Source: JALZMG01 sp963844175
Lineage (GTDB): Bacteria > Actinomycetota > Acidimicrobiia > Acidimicrobiales > Ilumatobacteraceae
Direction of reading: 5' to 3'
Length of the DNA: 64,000 bases
NCBI GenBank assembly: GCA_963844175.1
Contig: CAWJNE010000021.1
Span: 434,001 to 498,000, forward strand
Of the stretch, positions 1-8,089 are shown in pieces. Each line of letters begins with the position of its first letter. Position 1 is the first letter of the stretch. The position numbers and the translations under genes are program-made. The notes under the pieces were generated by a model. The model did not search any database and was not told where the DNA came from. It saw only the letters and a list, made by a program, of their open reading frames with translations.

Positions 1-948
1 CGAGATCTTGGTGGCGATGAACTCGAGGGTCTCGGCCGGGACCTCGACACGGTCGCGCTCGGCCTTGTTGCGCAGGATGGCCAGGCGGGTCTCCATGTCC
101 GGCGGCTGGATGTCGGTGATCAGCCCCCACTTGAAGCGGTTGCGCAGCCGTTCCTCGAGTGTCGGGATGCCGTCCGGGACCCGGTCGGACGAGATCACGA
201 TCTGCTTGTTGGCACCGTGCAGGGCGTTGAACGTGTGGAAGAACTCCTCCTGCAGCCGCTCCTTCGTCTCCAGGAACTGGATGTCGTCGACGAGCAGCAC
301 GTCGACGTCGCGGTAGCGCTTGCGAAAGGAGGGGTTCTCGTCCGTGCGGATGGCGTCGACGAACTCGTTGAGCATCGTCTCGGTCGAGACGTAGCGGACG
401 GTGTGGTGCTGGTAGTTCTCGTGGACGTAGTGCCCGATGGCGTGCAGCAGGTGCGTCTTGCCCAGTCCTGCCGAGCCGTAGATGAACAGCGGGTTGTACG
501 AGCGGGCCGGCGTCTCGGCGACGCGCAGCGCGGCGGCCAGGGCGAACTGGTTCGACGAGCCCTTGACGAAGGTCTCGAACGTGTACCGCGGGTTCAGCCC
601 CGCTTCGTCGAGCATCGCCAGGCCATCGGCGCCGTCGAGCGCCCCGTTCATCGAAGTCGAGCGCATCGCGTGGTCGTCGATCATGTCCACGCCGCGCCGC
701 GGCGGAACGACAACGATCTCGAGCGCGCACCCCGGCGACACGACGTCGTCGAGGGCCGCCCGCACCAGGCCGAGGTAGCGCGTCAGGATTTTGTCACGCA
801 CCATGTTGCTCGGCACGCTGACCTGCAGGTGCTCGCCGTTGGCGGCGAACGGGACCACGTCTTGGAAGGTGGAGTACCAGACCGCGTCGGTGAGCTGGTC
901 ACGCAGCTGGCTCGCCACGTCCATCCACACCTGATCGTGGTCGCTCAC
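1..948 (-). CDS. dnaA: Chromosomal replication initiator DnaA (partial)
   Basis: Replication initiator, an AAA+ ATPase that binds DnaA boxes and melts oriC. Only the first 316 residues are in the window; the gene runs off the left edge, so the DNA-binding domain IV is not visible. A short N-terminal domain is followed by a linker and then the AAA+ core with Walker A (GSAGLGKTH, about residues 158-166) and Walker B (LLVDDIQFLE). The GTG start is chosen because AGGAGG ends 5 bases upstream. It is transcribed away from rpmH, the usual actinobacterial layout, so dnaN and the main oriC are expected just beyond the left edge (inference). Confidence 0.97.
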   Translation of the reverse strand, partial: MSDHDQVWMDVASQLRDQLTDAVWYSTFQDVVPFAANGEHLQVSVPSNMVRDKILTRYLGLVRAALDDVVSPGCALEIVVVPPRRGVDMIDDHAMRSTSMNGALDGADGLAMLDEAGLNPRYTFETFVKGSSNQFALAAALRVAETPARSYNPLFIYGSAGLGKTHLLHAIGHYVHENYQHHTVRYVSTETMLNEFVDAIRTDENPSFRKRYRDVDVLLVDDIQFLETKERLQEEFFHTFNALHGANKQIVISSDRVPDGIPTLEERLRNRFKWGLITDIQPPDMETRLAILRNKAERDRVEVPAETLEFIATKIS

Positions 949-988
949 CTGCACCTCCTGCCTCTCGGCCCGGCCCGGATCCACATCG

Positions 989-997
989 TTGTCCACA
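989..997 (+). promoter_or_regulatory. DnaA box TTGTCCACA
   Basis: Exact match to the TTGTCCACA box preferred by DnaA in high-GC actinobacteria, 41 bases upstream of the dnaA start. A single box at this place suggests autoregulation of dnaA or an outlying part of the origin region. Confidence 0.75.
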
Positions 998-1155
998 CTT
1001 TGGGGAAAACCGGCGCCGTACCGAACGACCGAACGTAGCAGTTGCGAGACCCCGATGATTCCGTGCTGACCGCCTCGTTCGCTCCGCAGCTGCGCTCGCT
1101 CGGCTGGGTCGGGGCACCGCCGACCGTCGCAGGCACTGACCAGGGTCGACCGGCG

Positions 1156-1184
1156 GTGACGTTGCCGGTGCCAGGCGGTAGGGT
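1156..1184 (+). promoter_or_regulatory. Possible rpmH promoter
   Basis: GTGACG (1156-1161), a 17-base spacer and TAGGGT (1179-1184) form a weak housekeeping-type promoter about 150 bases before rpmH. The -10 fits the actinobacterial TANNNT pattern; the -35 is poor. Confidence 0.3.
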
Positions 1185-1330
1185 GACCGGCGAAATCCGT
1201 CAGCCGGGCGGCCGTTGCCTCGGCTGGCAGCGCAGCGCGCGTGGAGGCGGATGCGCCCGGTGCGGCCCCAGCCGACCGGCCGCAGCGATGACGCCTCCCG
1301 AACGGGCGAGGCCACAGCAGAGGAGCCGCG

Positions 1331-1465
1331 GTGAAGCGCACCTTCCAACCGAACACTCGTCGTCGGGCCCGCAAGCACGGGTTCCGTGCCCGGATGAGCA
1401 CGCGCGCCGGACGGGCCATCCTGAAGGCACGGCGCGCCAAGGGCCGCACGCGACTGTCGGCTTGA
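1331..1465 (+). CDS. rpmH: 50S ribosomal protein L34
   Basis: A 44-residue, extremely basic protein of the large ribosomal subunit. The start VKRTFQPNTRRRARKHGF and the run MSTRAGRAILKARRAKGR are diagnostic for L34. The GTG start has AGGAG 5 bases upstream (1321-1325). It is too short to stand out by length and is recognised by sequence and by position between dnaA and rnpA. Its stop codon overlaps the proposed TTG start of rnpA, so the two are probably translationally coupled. Confidence 0.97.
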   Translation: MKRTFQPNTRRRARKHGFRARMSTRAGRAILKARRAKGRTRLSA

Positions 1466-1818
1466 TCGGCCGGATCGAGCGACGGCGCGAGTTCGCAGAG
1501 CTGTCCCGTGGCCGCCGTGCCAAGACCGAGACGCTGTGGTGTCGATACGTCGACGACCCGCAGCTGGTCCCGCCGCGGGTGGCCTTCGCCATCGGTCGAG
1601 TCGTCGGGACGGCCGTGCGCCGGAACCGGCTCCGTCGTCGCCTGCGGGCGATCCTCGGTGCCCAGGCCGGCGTCGCTGGGCCGCTGCACCACGGCGGACT
1701 GCTGGTCGGAGCGATCCCAGGCGCTGCCGAGCGGTCGTTCGAGCAGCTCGACGGCGAGGTCGTCCGCCTCCTGGCCGACGTGCTGGCGTCGCCTCGCTCC
1801 GGTGGAGGTGGGCGGTGA
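1462..1818 (+). CDS. rnpA: Ribonuclease P protein component
   Basis: Protein subunit of RNase P, which helps the catalytic RNA trim tRNA 5' leaders. 118 residues, normal for the family. The signature RRNRLRRRLRAI matches the conserved RNR basic helix, preceded by VAFAIGRVVGTAV. The TTG start at 1462 overlaps the rpmH stop (TTGA) and places the first conserved residues (IGRIERRREF) right at the N-terminus; no ATG or GTG lies nearer. The 3' end overlaps yidD by four bases. Confidence 0.93.
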   Translation: MIGRIERRREFAELSRGRRAKTETLWCRYVDDPQLVPPRVAFAIGRVVGTAVRRNRLRRRLRAILGAQAGVAGPLHHGGLLVGAIPGAAERSFEQLDGEVVRLLADVLASPRSGGGGR

Positions 1819-2096
1819 CTGACCCCACGACCGCGAGGGGCCGCCTGATCCGCCTCGTCGACTGGTACCAGCGGGGCATGGACGGCCGCCCGTCACCGTG
1901 CCGGTTCACCCCGTCGTGCTCCAGCTACGCCCGTGAGGCCTTGACGGTGCACGGTTCAGGGCGCGGGCTGTGGCTCACGGCGCGCCGCTTGTTGCGCTGC
2001 CGTCCGTTCGGTCCGTCCGGGTATGACCCGGTGCCGGAGCCGACCCACTCCCACCATCCGGGCGTGCCCATCTGCCCGACGACGAAGGATCGCTGA
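1815..2096 (+). CDS. yidD: Membrane protein insertion efficiency factor YidD
   Basis: Small membrane-associated protein thought to assist YidC-dependent insertion. 93 residues. The hallmark motif CRFTPSCSSYAREAL is present, preceded by LIRLVDWYQRGMDG. Start GTG overlaps the rnpA stop (GTGA), and its TGA overlaps the ATG of yidC (TGATG), so the rpmH-rnpA-yidD-yidC block reads as one translationally coupled operon. Confidence 0.95.
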   Translation: MTDPTTARGRLIRLVDWYQRGMDGRPSPCRFTPSCSSYAREALTVHGSGRGLWLTARRLLRCRPFGPSGYDPVPEPTHSHHPGVPICPTTKDR

Positions 2097-3181
2097 TGTT
2101 CGAGGCCCCCGCCTGGTTGCTGTCGTGGTTCTACAGCATCACGCACAACTACATCGCGGCGATCGCTCTGATCGCCGTCGTCGTGATGGCGTTGATCACG
2201 CCACTGACCTTGAAGAGCACCAAGGGGATGCTCGAGATGCAGCGCCTGGCGCCGCAGATGCGCCGGCTGCAGCAGCAGCACCGCGGTGACCGTCAGAAGC
2301 TCAACGAAGAGATGATGAAGCTCTACCAGGAGCACAAGGTCAACCCAATGGCGTCGTGCCTGCCGTTGCTGGCCCAGATGCCGGTCTTCATCATCATGTT
2401 CCGCGTCCTCCACGGGCTGACGTACCGGCCCATCGGCGAGGCCGCCCCGGTGTCCCAGGCGATCCTCGCCGCTGCCGGCCAGCCGACGGTCAGCGAGTTC
2501 GGCTTCGTCCCTCGCTACCTCAGCCACGACAGCGAGCTGTTCACGTCCCTGTTCGGCCAGGATGAGATGAACTCGCTCGGACTGGACCTGGCCAAGTCAC
2601 CGGCTGCCGCGCTCAGCGAGGGGCTCGGGCAGGGGATCGTGTACGCCCTGCTGGTCGTCGCCCTCGCCGGCCTGTACTTCCTCCAGCAGCGGATGGTCGC
2701 CGCCCGGGCTGCGGTCAGCCCGACGATGTCACCGACACAGCAGAAGATCATGCAGTACCTGCCCGTGGTCTTCGCCGTGTTCCAAGTCTTCTTCCTCGCC
2801 GGTCTGATCATCTACTACATGGCCCAGGCGCTGCTGCGCATCGGGCAGCAGGCCTACATCACCCGACGGTTCTACGGGCACGACGAGTCGCTCGGGCGGC
2901 AGGCGCAACGGGCGTCGGAGACGGCCCGTGAGCTGGCCAAGGAGCAAGGTGGTGGGGGCGGGATGTTCGCCCAGGCCAAACGCGACCTGGCGGGTGGCAA
3001 GGGCGAGGCCTCCCAGAACGGCAAGAAGAGTCCGGCGACCCCAGCCGCGCCTCGGCCGTCGGGTTCGAAGCGCACGACGGCGCCGAAGAGCCGACCGACG
3101 CCGACGGGCAAAGCGGCGCGCGCCCCGGCGCCGAGACCCGGGGGCAGTCGGGCCAAGAGCACCGGAAAGCGGCGCCGCTGA
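2096..3181 (+). CDS. yidC: Membrane protein insertase YidC (Oxa1 family)
   Basis: Inserts and folds inner-membrane proteins with or without SecYEG. 361 residues: an N-terminal hydrophobic segment, the Oxa1 core (LITPLTLKSTKGMLEMQRLA, then the cytoplasmic coil, then LPLLAQMPVFIIMFRVLHGL), further membrane spans near residues 185-205 and 220-250, and a long basic C-terminal tail rich in Lys, Arg, Pro and Gly. It lacks the large periplasmic domain of proteobacterial YidC, as usual in actinobacteria. The tail probably contacts ribosomes (family knowledge). Confidence 0.95.
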   Translation: MFEAPAWLLSWFYSITHNYIAAIALIAVVVMALITPLTLKSTKGMLEMQRLAPQMRRLQQQHRGDRQKLNEEMMKLYQEHKVNPMASCLPLLAQMPVFIIMFRVLHGLTYRPIGEAAPVSQAILAAAGQPTVSEFGFVPRYLSHDSELFTSLFGQDEMNSLGLDLAKSPAAALSEGLGQGIVYALLVVALAGLYFLQQRMVAARAAVSPTMSPTQQKIMQYLPVVFAVFQVFFLAGLIIYYMAQALLRIGQQAYITRRFYGHDESLGRQAQRASETARELAKEQGGGGGMFAQAKRDLAGGKGEASQNGKKSPATPAAPRPSGSKRTTAPKSRPTPTGKAARAPAPRPGGSRAKSTGKRRR

Positions 3182-4068
3182 TGGAATGGGTAGAAACGAC
3201 GGCGAAGTCCGTCGATGAGGCCAAGGAGCTGGCGCTCGACGAGCTCGGCGTGGTTGCTGACGAGGCCGAGTTCGAGGTCCTCGAGACACCACGGCCCGGA
3301 CTGTTCGGCCGGATCCGCGGCGAGGCTCGCGTCCGGGCGCGCGTCCGGCCGACCCCGGTGCGACCGAAGCAGGAACGACGGCGCGGCCGACGAGGCGACG
3401 CGCCGGCCAGCGCACCGCCTGCGGCGTCGAGCACCCCGAACGGCGAGGGTGCCGCCCGCTCGGCGGACGACCGCCCGTCGCGACCGAACCGCCGCCGCCG
3501 CCCCGCCGGCGGCCGGCCCCCGACCATCGAGCAAGGAGCCGAGATGACGGCCGAGGACGTGCCCACCAATGGCGAGCCGCGCCCGCCTGAACCGCCGCCC
3601 GAGCCCGTCGACATCGACCGGGTGCGCGATGCGGCGCTCGAGTTCGTCGGCGGCCTGACCGGAGCGTTTGGCTTCGACACGTCGGTCGACGCCGAGGTCG
3701 ACGGCACGGAGATCGACGTGCGGGTGAGCGGTGAGTCGCTCGGACTGCTGATCGGTCCCGGCGGACGGACACTGCTGAGCATCCAGGACCTCGCTCGCGT
3801 CGCCGCCCAGCGGCGCCTCGGTGATCACGAGACGCGCCTGCGCGTCGACGTCGCCGGGTACCGGGAGAAGCGCAAGGTCGCCCTGCAGAAGTTCGCCTCG
3901 TCGGTCGCCGAGCAGGTGCGCGAATCGGGCGTCGCCCGTTCGCTCGACGCCATGCCGTCGGCGGACCGCAAAGTGCTGCACGACGCATTGGCCGAGCTCG
4001 ACGGCGTCTCCAGCAGGTCCGAAGGTGAGGAGCCGAACCGACGCGTGGTCGTGACGCCGACGGCGTGA
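3181..4068 (+). CDS. khpB: RNA-binding protein KhpB/Jag
   Basis: Cytoplasmic RNA-binding protein linked to cell-wall growth control in Gram-positives. 295 residues: Jag N-terminal domain (residues 1-50, with ETPRPGLFGRIRG), a low-complexity Arg/Pro/Ala linker, a KH domain (LIGPGGRTLLSIQDLARV, about 184-205) and an R3H region (RVDVAGYREKRKVALQKFA). The ATG overlaps the yidC stop by one base. The long disordered linker is typical of actinobacterial forms. Confidence 0.93.
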   Translation: MEWVETTAKSVDEAKELALDELGVVADEAEFEVLETPRPGLFGRIRGEARVRARVRPTPVRPKQERRRGRRGDAPASAPPAASSTPNGEGAARSADDRPSRPNRRRRPAGGRPPTIEQGAEMTAEDVPTNGEPRPPEPPPEPVDIDRVRDAALEFVGGLTGAFGFDTSVDAEVDGTEIDVRVSGESLGLLIGPGGRTLLSIQDLARVAAQRRLGDHETRLRVDVAGYREKRKVALQKFASSVAEQVRESGVARSLDAMPSADRKVLHDALAELDGVSSRSEGEEPNRRVVVTPTA

Positions 4069-4637
4069 GGGGCCCGCTGATTCGGACGCCCGGGATCGAC
4101 GACGGTCCGTTGCTCGATGCGCTGCGGTCGTCACAGCGACTCGGCACCCTCGGCCACCGACCGATCGAGGAGACCGTCGAGCACGCCGGGGCGTTCGTCG
4201 ACGCCCTGTGCCCCGTCGCCGGTCACGTCGTCGATCTCGGCAGCGGTGGTGGCGTGCCGGGCTTGGTCGTCGCCTGGCGCCGTCCGGACCTCACGGTGCT
4301 CCTGGTCGAGCGCCGCCAGTCCCGGGCCGATCACCTGCAGCGGCTGATCGGTCGCCTCGCCCTCGCCGATCGGGTCTCGGTGGCGGCCATCGACGCCGCC
4401 CAGCTCGCACCGGCATCGGCCGACGCCATCGTCGCCCGCAGCTTCGGACCCCCGGCGGCGGTGGCCGAGCTCGCCGGCCGACTGCTCCGCCCGGGCGGTC
4501 GCCTCGTCGTCAGCGAGCCACCGGACCCCGAGCCGGCTCGCTGGTCGCCGGCGTTGCTCGGACGCTGCGGCCTGCGCCGCCTCGAGGACGTCGATCACCG
4601 CGTCTTCGTCGCTGTCCGGCACCGTGGTTCCACGTGA
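4065..4637 (+). CDS. rsmG: 16S rRNA (guanine527-N7)-methyltransferase RsmG
   Basis: SAM-dependent methyltransferase for G527 of 16S rRNA. 190 residues, slightly short for the family, with the SAM motif VVDLGSGGGVPGLVVAWRRP and downstream VARSFGPPAAVAELAGRLL. GTG start overlaps the khpB stop. Its stop codon falls inside the first parS-like site, so the end of this gene is constrained both as protein and as partition site. Confidence 0.93.
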   Translation: MRGPLIRTPGIDDGPLLDALRSSQRLGTLGHRPIEETVEHAGAFVDALCPVAGHVVDLGSGGGVPGLVVAWRRPDLTVLLVERRQSRADHLQRLIGRLALADRVSVAAIDAAQLAPASADAIVARSFGPPAAVAELAGRLLRPGGRLVVSEPPDPEPARWSPALLGRCGLRRLEDVDHRVFVAVRHRGST

Positions 4638-4640
4638 AAC
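4627..4640 (+). promoter_or_regulatory. parS-like centromere site 1
   Basis: GTTCCACGTGAAAC, one mismatch from the ParB core GTTTCACGTGAAAC. It overlaps the last codons and stop of rsmG, 131 bases before parA. Expected nucleation site for ParB spreading. Confidence 0.85.
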
Positions 4641-4662
4641 CTCAATGGCTCGTCGAGGCCTG

Positions 4663-4676
4663 GTTGCACGTGAAAC
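4663..4676 (+). promoter_or_regulatory. parS-like centromere site 2
   Basis: GTTGCACGTGAAAC, one mismatch from the parS core, 36 bases after site 1, so the two centres lie on nearly the same face of the helix pattern (about 3.4 turns apart). Confidence 0.82.
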
Positions 4677-4770
4677 CGGCAATGCTTGACCCTTCACCGT
4701 CACCCGCGCCAACCTGGTGGCGCGGACCGCCCGGTCCGTCCGAGCGAACAACGTGCGATGAGGGTGCCTC

Positions 4771-5628
4771 ATGACTGCCGCCGACGACGTCTTTGTGTCC
4801 CCACCGACCGCGCTCGAGGTCGTGCCCGCCCCGGCGGCGCCCGGCATCCCACTGCCGCGGATCATGGCCGTCGCCAACCAGAAGGGCGGCGTCGGCAAGA
4901 CCACGACGACGATCAACGTCGGCGCCTGTCTTGCTGAGCTCGGCCAGCGGACGTTGATCATCGACCTGGATCCGCAGGGCAACGCCTCCACGGGGCTCGG
5001 CATCGAGAACCGCGGCCTGGACACGTCGATGTACCACGTCCTGATGCACGACGTGCCGCTCGAGAACTGCATCGAACCGACGGACGTGAAGGGCCTGTTC
5101 GTCGCCCCGGCCAGCCTCGACCTCGCCGGCGCCGAGATCGAGCTCGTGCCGGCGTTCAGCCGGGAGACCCGGCTGCGACGAGCAATCGACGCCGTCATCG
5201 AGGACTACGACTACGTCCTCATCGACTGCCCACCCTCGCTCGGCCTGCTCACCGTCAACGGCCTCAGCGCGGCCAGCGAGGTGATGGTCCCGATCCAGTG
5301 CGAGTACTACGCCCTGGAGGGGCTCGGGCAGCTGCTGCGCAACGTCGACCTCGTGCGCCGCAACCTCAACCCAGAGCTGCACGTCAGCACGATCGTGTGC
5401 GTGATGTACGACGCTCGGACCAAGCTCGCCGACCAGGTCGTCGCCGAGGTGCGCGACCACTTCGGGGACAAGGTGCTGCGGACCATCGTGCCGCGGTCGG
5501 TCCGGTTGTCTGAGGCGCCGTCGTTCGGCCAGCCGATCATCACGTTCGACCCCCGGTCGCGCGGAGCCGTCGCCTATCGCGACGTCGCCAAGGAGGTGCA
5601 CGATGTCTCGACGCAGCGGGCTGGGTAG
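4771..5628 (+). CDS. parA: Chromosome partitioning ATPase ParA
   Basis: Deviant Walker ATPase that moves ParB-parS complexes during chromosome segregation. 285 residues with the deviant Walker A (NQKGGVGKTTTTINVG, about residues 35-50), LIIDLDPQGNAS and the switch region LIDCPPSLGLLTVNGL. A ~30-residue Ala/Pro-rich N-terminal extension precedes the core. The ATG is the only convincing start, with a weak GAGGGTG upstream. It overlaps parB by 26 bases. Confidence 0.97.
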   Translation: MTAADDVFVSPPTALEVVPAPAAPGIPLPRIMAVANQKGGVGKTTTTINVGACLAELGQRTLIIDLDPQGNASTGLGIENRGLDTSMYHVLMHDVPLENCIEPTDVKGLFVAPASLDLAGAEIELVPAFSRETRLRRAIDAVIEDYDYVLIDCPPSLGLLTVNGLSAASEVMVPIQCEYYALEGLGQLLRNVDLVRRNLNPELHVSTIVCVMYDARTKLADQVVAEVRDHFGDKVLRTIVPRSVRLSEAPSFGQPIITFDPRSRGAVAYRDVAKEVHDVSTQRAG

Positions 5629-6496
5629 GGGGCTCAGTTCCCTCATCCCGCCGAGCCAGGTCGGCGACGAGCCGGCGACGCTGGCCGACATCTCCGTCGA
5701 CGACATCGTCGCCAACCCGAACCAGCCGCGCCTGCACTTCGACGAAGACTCGCTGGCCGAGCTGGCGTCGTCGATCGCCCAGCTCGGGGTGCTCCAGCCG
5801 GTGCTCGTCAGGCCGGTCGACGGCGCGTACCAGCTGATCGCCGGCGAGCGGCGCTGGCGGGCCGCTCGACGCGCCGGCCTGAGCACGGTCCCGGCGGTGA
5901 TCCGAATGTCCGATGACGTCGGTGCCGTCGAGGAGGCGCTGGTCGAGAACCTCCACCGTGACGACCTCACGCCGCTGGAGGAGGCCGCCGCCTACCAGCA
6001 GTTGTTGGAGGACTTCGAGCTGACCCACGAGGAGATCGCCCAGCGCGTCGGCAAGAGCCGGTCGGCGATCACCAACACCCTCCGGTTGCTCGGTCTGCCG
6101 CCGGCCGTGCAACACCTCCTGGCCGACGCCAAGCTGTCCGCCGGCCACGCCCGTGCGCTGCTCGGCACGCCCGACCGTGCGTTGCAGGAACAGTTGGCCC
6201 GCCAAGCGGTGACCGACGGCTGGTCCGTGCGGACGATCGAGGAGGCGGTGCGGCGCGCCGGAGCGGCCGTGCGACGACCTCCGGTCAACGACGGGGCGGG
6301 GCTGGCATCGACCACGCGCCTGCGCCCGCCCGGGCTGTTGGAGTTGGAGCAACTGCTCGCCGACCGCCTCGACACCCGGGTCGGTGTCCAGATGGGCGCC
6401 AAGCGGGGGAAGGTGACGATCGACTTCGCCGACCTCGAGGACCTCGAGCGGATCTACCGCCGGATCATCGGCGACGAGGACGGCGCGCCGACCTGA
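5603..6496 (+). CDS. parB: Chromosome partitioning protein ParB
   Basis: Binds parS and spreads along DNA as a CTP-dependent clamp. 297 residues: N-terminal RRSGLGRGLSSLI (ParA contact), the ParB/Srx CTP-binding domain with GERRWRAARRAGL and EALVENLHRDDLTPLEEA, an HTH (THEEIAQRVGKSRSAITNTL) and a C-terminal dimerisation segment ending near LERIYRRIIGD. The start lies inside parA, implying coupled translation. Confidence 0.97.
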   Translation: MSRRSGLGRGLSSLIPPSQVGDEPATLADISVDDIVANPNQPRLHFDEDSLAELASSIAQLGVLQPVLVRPVDGAYQLIAGERRWRAARRAGLSTVPAVIRMSDDVGAVEEALVENLHRDDLTPLEEAAAYQQLLEDFELTHEEIAQRVGKSRSAITNTLRLLGLPPAVQHLLADAKLSAGHARALLGTPDRALQEQLARQAVTDGWSVRTIEEAVRRAGAAVRRPPVNDGAGLASTTRLRPPGLLELEQLLADRLDTRVGVQMGAKRGKVTIDFADLEDLERIYRRIIGDEDGAPT

Positions 6497-6558
6497 CGTG
6501 TCGCCGGTGACGGCGCACCGACGCCGGCTGCACCTGTGGTCCAGCGTTACGCACAGGA

Positions 6559-6578
6559 GTGGACAAGCCTGTGGACAA
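6559..6578 (-). promoter_or_regulatory. DnaA box pair downstream of parB
   Basis: TGTGGACAA at 6570-6578 is the exact reverse of the TTGTCCACA box, and AGTGGACAA at 6559-6567 is one base off. They sit in the 177-base gap between the convergent parB and cwlM-like genes, about 5.6 kb from dnaA. Confidence 0.65.
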
Positions 6579-6673
6579 CAGTGATAACCCCTGGTCAGCG
6601 CTGGGACCAACGGTGAACGTTCGGTCTCATCCCATGACCGCGCGAGCGACGTTGAGACCGGACGTCGCGGCGG

Positions 6674-7663
6674 TCAGACCGGCACGGTCGCCGGCGAAGC
6701 GGCCCACGCGGCAATCGCTCCGGCGACGGCGTTGCTCACCGCCGGGGCGGCGTCGACCACCCGCTGGACTGGACCGAGCGAGCACATCACGGCCGTCATG
6801 CGGGTCTCCCGCAGCACCTGCAGGCGGCGCCCATCGGCGTGCGCCTGACCGAGCCCGCCGATGCGGGTCAGCTCGACGACGAGGTTGCGGGCGAGGGCTC
6901 GCCCGCCAGCGGACTCGAACCCGGAGGTCGAGTAGTAGGTGATGTCCACGGCGGCTTCAACCCTGGACTCGAACCCGACGTAGACACTGGCGTCGTGGCG
7001 GTTGGACGTCGCGGCGTGGATCGCCGGGTCGAGCTCGTCGACGGTGATCACGTTGGCACCGTGCTGGCGCAGCCCGATCGTGACCTGGCGGGCCAGCGGA
7101 CCGAGTCCGCCGAAGTCCCCCACGACCAGACGTAGCTCGCCGAGTTTCGGCGCGACGGCGCCGAGCTGCTCCAGCTCGCGGATCGCGGCGACCCCAGGTC
7201 CTGAACCGGAGCGGGCACTGTTGACCTCGACGGCGCGGACGGTCAGCGGCCCGCAGACACCATCGACGTCGAGTCCACAGTTGCGTTGGAACTCGACGAG
7301 GGCGCGCGCCGTGCGCGGACCGAAGATGCCGTCGACCCGGCCAGCGTCGAACCCCAGGCGAGCCAGGCGGGTTTGCAGGACGTCGACGTCGTCGCCGCGC
7401 AGGTGGGGAGCGACCAGCTTGAGGTGCCGGTCACCGAGGCGCCACGACGCCTCGACGAGCGCCAGCCAGGTGGCTTCGTCGCAGCGGCCGTCGTCGACCA
7501 GGCCGCGCTGGCGCTGGAAGGCACGAACGCTGGCGGCCGTGGCCGGACCGAACGTTCCGGCGTCGTCGTCGTGCGGGCCGAAGCCCGACGCGGCGAGGCG
7601 CCGGTGGAGGTCGCGGATGGCGTCGCCGCGTTGACCGATGGTCAGCGGGAGGAAACGAGGAAT
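6674..7663 (-). CDS. cwlM: CwlM-like peptidoglycan regulator (degenerate amidase)
   Basis: Two peptidoglycan-binding repeats (GPATAASVRAFQRQRGL and GPRTARALVEFQRNCGL) followed by an amidase_3-like domain. It occupies exactly the place of mycobacterial cwlM, between trxA and parB. In the amidase domain the usual zinc ligands appear lost: the DPGHGG motif reads GDFGGLG, the SIHAN region reads YVGFES and the final ElGFlsN region reads CSLGPVQ. In Mycobacterium CwlM controls MurA rather than cutting wall, so a regulatory role is inferred. No ATG, GTG or TTG start fits: the best is ATT at 7663 with AGGAG 8 bases upstream, or CTG at 7645 overlapping the trxA stop. Confidence 0.85.
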   Translation of the reverse strand: MPRFLPLTIGQRGDAIRDLHRRLAASGFGPHDDDAGTFGPATAASVRAFQRQRGLVDDGRCDEATWLALVEASWRLGDRHLKLVAPHLRGDDVDVLQTRLARLGFDAGRVDGIFGPRTARALVEFQRNCGLDVDGVCGPLTVRAVEVNSARSGSGPGVAAIRELEQLGAVAPKLGELRLVVGDFGGLGPLARQVTIGLRQHGANVITVDELDPAIHAATSNRHDASVYVGFESRVEAAVDITYYSTSGFESAGGRALARNLVVELTRIGGLGQAHADGRRLQVLRETRMTAVMCSLGPVQRVVDAAPAVSNAVAGAIAAWAASPATVPV

Positions 7664-7977
7664 TCGTCGAGCTCCTGGAGCAGCTGAGACTTGCCCTTGG
7701 CGCCGACCACCCGCTTGGTCACCTCGCCCTGCGAGAACACCAGCAGGGTCGGGATGCTCATCACGTTGTACCGCATCGCCAGGTCTGGATTGTCGTCCAC
7801 GTTGACCTTGCTGATCGTCACCTGGCCGTTGAGGTCGTCGGCCAACTCGGCGAGGATGGGAGAGATCGCCTTGCACGGCCCACACCACTCCGCCCAGAAG
7901 TCGACCACCACGGGCCGATCGGCGCCGAGCACCGTCTCGTCGAAGGTGCTGGTGGAGAGGTTGACGATTCCGGTCAT
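7642..7977 (-). CDS. trxA: Thioredoxin
   Basis: Small disulfide reductase of the cytoplasm. 111 residues with the active site WAEWCGPCKAI and the cis-proline loop SIPTLLVF. The ATG is preceded by AAGGA 8 bases upstream. It is followed tightly by the CwlM-like gene and lies downstream of trxB, its likely reductase, in the same orientation. Confidence 0.97.
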   Translation of the reverse strand: MTGIVNLSTSTFDETVLGADRPVVVDFWAEWCGPCKAISPILAELADDLNGQVTISKVNVDDNPDLAMRYNVMSIPTLLVFSQGEVTKRVVGAKGKSQLLQELDEFLVSSR

Positions 7978-8089
7978 CGAAGATCCTTGCTGTTCGAGGT
8001 GGCGGTCACCATCGGCCTCGGCAGCGAGGCCAGGAGTGTACCCAGCTGCAACCGAACCCAAGCCGATGGCATTCCAGGCCGACGCCCGC

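Larger units (their letters stand above)
949..1330. other. dnaA-rpmH intergenic region
   Basis: 382 bases between the divergent dnaA and rpmH genes. It holds one perfect actinobacterial DnaA box (989-997), the dnaA ribosome binding site at its left end, and a possible rpmH promoter. No coding sequence is credible here; long open frames across it are GC-rich shadows. Confidence 0.7.
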
